Source: Thermospira aquatica (GTDB taxonomy: Bacteria; Spirochaetota; Brevinematia; Brevinematales; Thermospiraceae). From it: a stretch of DNA of 64,000 bases. The DNA lies in assembly GCF_023525255.1 (NCBI RefSeq), contig NZ_CP073355.1, positions 744,001 to 808,000 of the forward strand, in the 5' to 3' direction. The notes under the pieces were generated by a model, which was given only the letters and a program-made list of their open reading frames with translations, ran no database searches and had not been told where the DNA came from. Each line of letters starts with the position of its first letter. Position 1 is the first letter of the stretch. The position numbers and the translations under genes are program-made. Shown piece by piece: positions 60,513-64,000 of the stretch.

Positions 60513-61055
60513 ATGTCAGTGATTATTTCACTTCTTATTTTCGGGTTTTCAGTGTACCTTTTTATGGTAACGCTCAATCGTATCAAAAAGCTCGAGGATG
60601 GGGTGATTGATGCCCAGCTTAAAAAAGAGATGGAAGGGCTTATTGTAGAGTTTAATGCGGCAGCCACAAGAAATATTGAAATGCTTGAACAAAAGATAGA
60701 AGAGATTCAGCGCCTAATTCAACGGGCAAACCAGAAGATCTTTCAGCTTGATGAACGTATTGAAAGAGCTCAACGGCCTGTAGTGGTAGAGAAAATTGTA
60801 GAAAAGCCCGTAGTTTCAGAAACTCTTTCGAAACCGGAAAAACAGCGAAAGGCGGTTTCCCGAGAACGCACGGAATTTTCCTCGTCAGACAAGGTTTTTT
60901 CTCAAAAGCAGGAACACGAGCTTCCTCTTTCAAGGGATGAGCAATTGAAGCAGTATCTTTTAGCCGGCAAAAGTCGAGAGGAGCTTCTTGAGATGGGTTT
61001 TGTGGAAAATGAAATTAACCTTATTTCTTTCCTTTTGAAAACAGAGAAAAAATAA
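60513..61055 (+). CDS. Membrane-anchored coiled-coil protein, unknown
   Basis: 180 residues: one N-terminal membrane helix (2-20, VIISLLIFGFSVYLFMVTL), a coiled coil (about 22-90), a Lys/Glu/Ser-rich linker and a short C-terminal helical motif (EQLKQYLLAGKSREELLEMG) resembling a small DNA- or protein-binding HTH often placed at the end of spirochaete proteins. No family recognised. GAGGAG lies 8 bp before the ATG. Same operon as the STAS and kinase-like genes. Confidence 0.6.
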   Translation: MSVIISLLIFGFSVYLFMVTLNRIKKLEDGVIDAQLKKEMEGLIVEFNAAATRNIEMLEQKIEEIQRLIQRANQKIFQLDERIERAQRPVVVEKIVEKPVVSETLSKPEKQRKAVSRERTEFSSSDKVFSQKQEHELPLSRDEQLKQYLLAGKSREELLEMGFVENEINLISFLLKTEKK

Positions 61056-61069
61056 AATAAGGAGGATAT

Positions 61070-61402
61070 ATGGCAGGTTTTCAGGTGACCAAAACAGGGA
61101 ATGTGGTCGTTCTCAAGATAAGTGGGGAGATGGATGCCCATACAGCCCCTCAGATGGATAAGGCTCTCAAGGAGGCTATAGCTCAGGGGAATAAGATAGT
61201 TCTCGATGTGAGTCAGATGACCTATGTGGCTACGGCTGCTCTTGGGGTATTGATCGCCAACAACAATGTTGTGAAAACAAAGGGTGGAAAGATCGTGATA
61301 GCTGGGATGCTTGACAAGATCAGAAAGGTTTTTGATACCATGGGTTTTTCCAAGGTTTTTCCTATTGCTTCTTCGGTAGATGAAGCGAAAAATCTTTTTT
61401 AG
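61070..61402 (+). CDS. STAS-domain anti-sigma factor antagonist
   Basis: 110 residues, a single STAS domain as in SpoIIAA/RsbV. NVVVLKISGEMDAHTAPQMD starts the fold and the phosphorylation-loop region is IVLDVSQMTYVATAALGVLI. The usual phosphoserine position (DLSxVxFIDSSGLG) reads MTYVATAALG, so the acceptor could be Thr or Ser nearby but the canonical Ser is missing. AAGGAGG precedes the ATG. It is followed by a kinase-like partner, a typical partner-switching pair. Confidence 0.88.
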   Translation: MAGFQVTKTGNVVVLKISGEMDAHTAPQMDKALKEAIAQGNKIVLDVSQMTYVATAALGVLIANNNVVKTKGGKIVIAGMLDKIRKVFDTMGFSKVFPIASSVDEAKNLF

Positions 61403-61408
61403 TGTGTG

Positions 61409-61822
61409 ATGAAAGACGAAGTGAAAATTAGGATAGAAGGAAACCTGAAAGAACTTGAAAAAGTGCGAAAAACCATTGAGAGTTTTTTAAAAAATTATTC
61501 CTCTGACGAGGAAGGGATTTTTGCCCTTCTTCTTATGGTGGATGAAGTGGTGACCAATATCATTAAGTACGGGTATCGCGAAATGGGTGGAGAGATATGG
61601 CTTCAGGTGTTGTACCAGGATGGGGAGGTAGAGGTTCTGATTGATGATCAGGCACCTCCCTTTAATCCTCTTCAGCATCCACAGGTAGATATGGAAAACC
61701 GTCTTCAGAAGGGCTTTACCCATGGTTTTGGGATTCAGGTGGTTCGTACCTTTTCTGATAGTTGTGAGTATCAACAGCTTGATCATGGGAATCGCTTGAT
61801 TATACGAAAAAAACTTGCTTAG
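61409..61822 (+). CDS. RsbW-like anti-sigma serine kinase (HATPase)
   Basis: 137 residues of GHKL ATPase type. The N box is MVDEVVTNIIKYGY; the G1 region is VLIDDQAPPFNPLQ and the G2 region is THGFGIQVVRTFSD. In related systems the kinase phosphorylates the STAS protein and holds a sigma factor. The ATG at 61409 lacks a ribosome site, consistent with coupling to the STAS gene that ends 6 bp earlier. Its stop overlaps the convergent acyltransferase-like gene by 4 bp. Confidence 0.85.
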   Translation: MKDEVKIRIEGNLKELEKVRKTIESFLKNYSSDEEGIFALLLMVDEVVTNIIKYGYREMGGEIWLQVLYQDGEVEVLIDDQAPPFNPLQHPQVDMENRLQKGFTHGFGIQVVRTFSDSCEYQQLDHGNRLIIRKKLA

Positions 61823-63084
61823 TCACCGATGGCAGAAAAAAGGATCTCTTTTCCTCGTTGGAAGAGGGCTGTGCTTGTTTCGTCTGGCATAAATTCTGGC
61901 TTACTTACCCATGTAAGAGTGAGTTCATCTGCATAGGTGGAAACGCCGAGAACGGTTTCGGTGGGGAGACCCTGAGCAATCGGGCCATACACGCGTTGAA
62001 TTCTTCCCTGGAAAAAGTCTGGTTCAATAACTCCAACATTGGTAAGAGAGAGGTCATAGTCTTTGCGTGTATCAAAGCGAGGACGTTTGGAAAATCCGTG
62101 GAGAAGAGCCTTTTCTAAATCTTTTCCCGCTCGATAATGAGAATAGAGAAAATCAGTGTTTTTATACTGAAGATCAAGATCCTGTTTGAAACGACGACAT
62201 TTTTCCCAGAAGCTTTCTTTTCGAAGGAAGTCTACTGAAGTGCGTAACGTTCCATTGAGAAGTCCATATCCTCTCGGAAGGTGGTACTTTTTTCTCAGAT
62301 CTACAGGACTGAGAACCGTTCGATAAGGGCGATGGTGGGCAAAGCCTCTCTCGTAAAAAGCCTGGAGGAAACTCACGCTAAGAGCGGCGTGAACGGAACT
62401 ACCTTCTTCTTTTGCTTTTTGTTTGAGTTTTTGTGTTGTTTGGGTGTCAAGGATAGCGGTTTGTATGGTGTAGTGGAGTTCTTTTGGCCAGGAGGGCTGA
62501 AAAAGGACTTCAAGGTTTTTTTTCAAAGTATCTGCCATGCTTCTTCGGGAGGAGGTGTACTGTTTTTCCCACTCGTGAGAGAAGTGGTTTTGTAAAAGGT
62601 TTTCAATGTCGATACAGGGAGGAACTGGGGGCTTTTGATTCTGGAGGATGGCAAAAAGTATTTTTAGCCAGAGTAAGGCGGAAATACCATCAGCGAGGGC
62701 ATGGTCAAAGTGAACGTAGAGAAGCTGGTTTTCGGTTTCTCTTTCGTAGAGAAAGACACGAAGGAGGGGCTCGTACGGATCGTCAAAGGGTCGGGGGAGT
62801 TCCCGGGCGATGTTTTCCCAGGGATTGTTTGTTTTCTGGTAGAAAAGGGGAATAGGTTTGGTTTCTTCGGTGGTAAGAATTCCCCTTTTGTGGGGATAAA
62901 GAATCACACGGGCAAGGGAAAAGGGGAAGACTTCACCAACTTTTTGAAGGGCAATTTTGAGTTCTTCGGGGTTTATGGGGGAGAGGAGTTCAACGGCAAA
63001 ACCAAAATTTATAGGGAGGGGAGTAAAGGTTCGTCTTGATGCGCGATAGATCCATTCTTCGATAGGAAAGAGTGTTCTTGTCAT
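61819..63084 (-). CDS. Condensation-domain / PapA-like acyltransferase
   Basis: 421 residues. The fold of CoA-dependent acyltransferases is suggested by the motif VHFDHALADGISALLWLKIL: His128 and Asp132-Gly of HHxxxDG are kept, while the first His is Asp. The C-terminal YDLSLTNVGVIEPDFFQGRI and YADELTLTWV match the second half of this family (PapA5, alcohol acetyltransferase and wax-ester-like proteins). Substrates unknown; no peptide-synthetase genes are nearby. Start at 63084 is preferred over longer frames, which cross an AT-rich promoter region on the other strand. Confidence 0.7.
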   Translation of the reverse strand: MTRTLFPIEEWIYRASRRTFTPLPINFGFAVELLSPINPEELKIALQKVGEVFPFSLARVILYPHKRGILTTEETKPIPLFYQKTNNPWENIARELPRPFDDPYEPLLRVFLYERETENQLLYVHFDHALADGISALLWLKILFAILQNQKPPVPPCIDIENLLQNHFSHEWEKQYTSSRRSMADTLKKNLEVLFQPSWPKELHYTIQTAILDTQTTQKLKQKAKEEGSSVHAALSVSFLQAFYERGFAHHRPYRTVLSPVDLRKKYHLPRGYGLLNGTLRTSVDFLRKESFWEKCRRFKQDLDLQYKNTDFLYSHYRAGKDLEKALLHGFSKRPRFDTRKDYDLSLTNVGVIEPDFFQGRIQRVYGPIAQGLPTETVLGVSTYADELTLTWVSKPEFMPDETSTALFQRGKEILFSAIGD

Positions 63085-63163
63085 AGGGCACCTTAAAATT
63101 TTTTTATTAATATAACTAAAAAATGCAAAAAAAGCAAAAGCAAAACCAGCAGAGAAAGAAAAT

Positions 63164-63192
63164 TTGCAAAAAATACGAGAATTATATACAAT
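63164..63192 (+). promoter_or_regulatory. Sigma-70 promoter for the membrane protein at the window edge
   Basis: TTGCAA (63164-63169), 17-bp spacer, TACAAT (63187-63192), 38 bp before the ATG at 63231. Confidence 0.78.
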
Positions 63193-63230
63193 GTAATGGA
63201 AAATGAATGAAAGAAAATGTGGAGGGGAAT

Positions 63231-64000
63231 ATGTCGGCATTAAAAAAGTTGTGTTTTTTTCTCTTGTTTTCACTGGGAATCGTGACGGCTCTCATTGTTC
63301 TTTTCCCTTATGAACGGGTGTATATTCTGGGACTTTTTCTGGCATTTGTTGGTATGGGAACAGCGTATCTTTATGTAGTTGGGGCAACAAGTGCATTTGT
63401 AAATTTTGATTTTTTGTTTTTTTCCGCTCTGGGTTTGGCTGGTGTTCTTGTAGGAACGCTCTATGAGATTTTTTTCTTGACTGGAGCTCCCGCGTATGAT
63501 TTTCTTTATCCTCTTCATTTGGTGCTTTTTTCGTGGATGAGTCTCTGGCTGTTCTTTTCGGCTTTTTTTGTTTCACGACGATTGAAGTATCGCTGGCCTG
63601 TGGTTCTGATTTGGGGAGTTGCCATGGCGGGGCTTTTTCTTGTTCTTCAACAGTATGGTGGGAGGGTGTTGCCGTTTCTTAAGGGTGAGGTTATGCCACG
63701 AATAGTACAATGGGTTATTGGTATTGAGGGCTTAAGTCTGGTCACCCTTGGGTTGGTATTTTTTTGGAGACACCGGATGGCTCTTACGCTCTATGCCTCT
63801 CTGGTTTTATGGATAGTGTTTCGTATGATTGCAGGTGTTTTTTGGTTGAAAGCCTCTGTTGATATGGCAAATCCTTTGTGGTTTCAGTATATTCTCACCA
63901 TTGAATGGTTGGGGCTTCTTTTTGGATTGGATGGGGCGCTCTATAGTGGGATACATCAGCCTTTTCATAAACTTTCTCGACAGATTCAGATTTTAAATGA
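63231..64000 (+). CDS. Multi-span membrane protein, 3' end outside window
   Basis: 256 residues are visible, with seven hydrophobic segments (about 8-26, 31-50, 58-76, 88-106, 118-136, 160-178, 185-205 and possibly 218-238) and then a charged turn LSRQIQILN that looks like the start of a linker. This is the layout of 7TM sensor modules that precede a kinase, diguanylate cyclase or PP2C phosphatase domain. GGAGGGG lies 3 bp before the ATG. The closeness of the STAS and RsbW-like genes makes a SpoIIE-type phosphatase attractive, but the effector domain is not in view. Confidence 0.65.
   Translation, partial: MSALKKLCFFLLFSLGIVTALIVLFPYERVYILGLFLAFVGMGTAYLYVVGATSAFVNFDFLFFSALGLAGVLVGTLYEIFFLTGAPAYDFLYPLHLVLFSWMSLWLFFSAFFVSRRLKYRWPVVLIWGVAMAGLFLVLQQYGGRVLPFLKGEVMPRIVQWVIGIEGLSLVTLGLVFFWRHRMALTLYASLVLWIVFRMIAGVFWLKASVDMANPLWFQYILTIEWLGLLFGLDGALYSGIHQPFHKLSRQIQILN

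Noticed and set aside
63085-63273. A 63-residue N-terminal extension of the acyltransferase-like protein
   Set aside because: The extension is Phe-rich, lacks a ribosome site and overlaps the promoter and start of the divergent gene.

Overview
The window looks like the chromosome of a flagellated, moderately AT-rich spirochaete. The evidence is a fliK-flgD-flgE-flbD-motA-motB gene order, a GreA-type factor fused to a very long helical-repeat N-terminus, an LL-diaminopimelate aminotransferase and many TPR proteins. A deep or thermophilic lineage such as Brevinematales is possible, but the sequence alone cannot prove it. Almost every gene has a strong Shine-Dalgarno, and many intergenic regions hold clear sigma-70 promoters (TTGANN, 17 bp, TATAAT-like). 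I saw no tRNA or rRNA genes.

Layout. 1-6.5 kb: the end of a citrate synthase gene faces a flagellar operon on the minus strand (fliK to motB plus a WbuC-like cupin). 6.7-13.9 kb: a fused membrane/spermidine-synthase-like protein, a TPR-SPOR protein, a PilZ protein, a TPR protein, a predicted outer-membrane barrel and a small unknown protein. A structured RNA or leader candidate lies at 13.91-14.06 kb. 14-17.3 kb: a CvpA-like protein, a methyltransferase and an intact DD35E insertion sequence (IS copy 1). 17.3-28.5 kb, plus strand: TPR protein, PfkB kinase, GreA fusion, DUF2723 membrane protein, FkbM methyltransferase, CBS protein, metG and ackA. 28.8-33.6 kb: sugar nucleotidyltransferase, thiD, thiC and a U32 protein. 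33.6-38.5 kb, minus strand: an RND-pump remnant, a lipoprotein, a secreted glycan-binding-like protein and a 986-residue protein ending in an L,D-transpeptidase-like motif.

38.6-42.1 kb is the most unusual part. A decayed second IS copy abuts at least 21 copies of a degenerate 19-bp motif (consensus GCTMTTACCTTGTTGCAGT) that surround a shortened IS1595-like transposase gene. 42.1-48.3 kb: an AddA/AddB-type helicase-nuclease pair, apparently read from a leaderless promoter. 48.3-55 kb: msrBA, a frameshifted membrane gene, an MFS transporter, thiG-thiH under a TPP riboswitch, and a purine permease. 55.4-60.4 kb: parA-parB with a perfect parS inside parB, dapL, an FmdB-like zinc ribbon, an orphan fumarase alpha subunit and argB. 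60.5-64 kb: a coiled-coil protein, a STAS/anti-sigma-kinase pair, an acyltransferase-like protein and the start of a membrane protein cut by the window edge.

Main observations: both IS copies sit with the same end exactly 5 bp (their target duplication) upstream of the -35 box of a sigma-70 promoter; the 19-bp motif array around a transposase-like gene has no description I know; and the flagellar hook protein carries Ser at position 178, where spirochaete hooks have the Cys used for lysinoalanine cross-linking, while Lys165 and Asn179 are kept.
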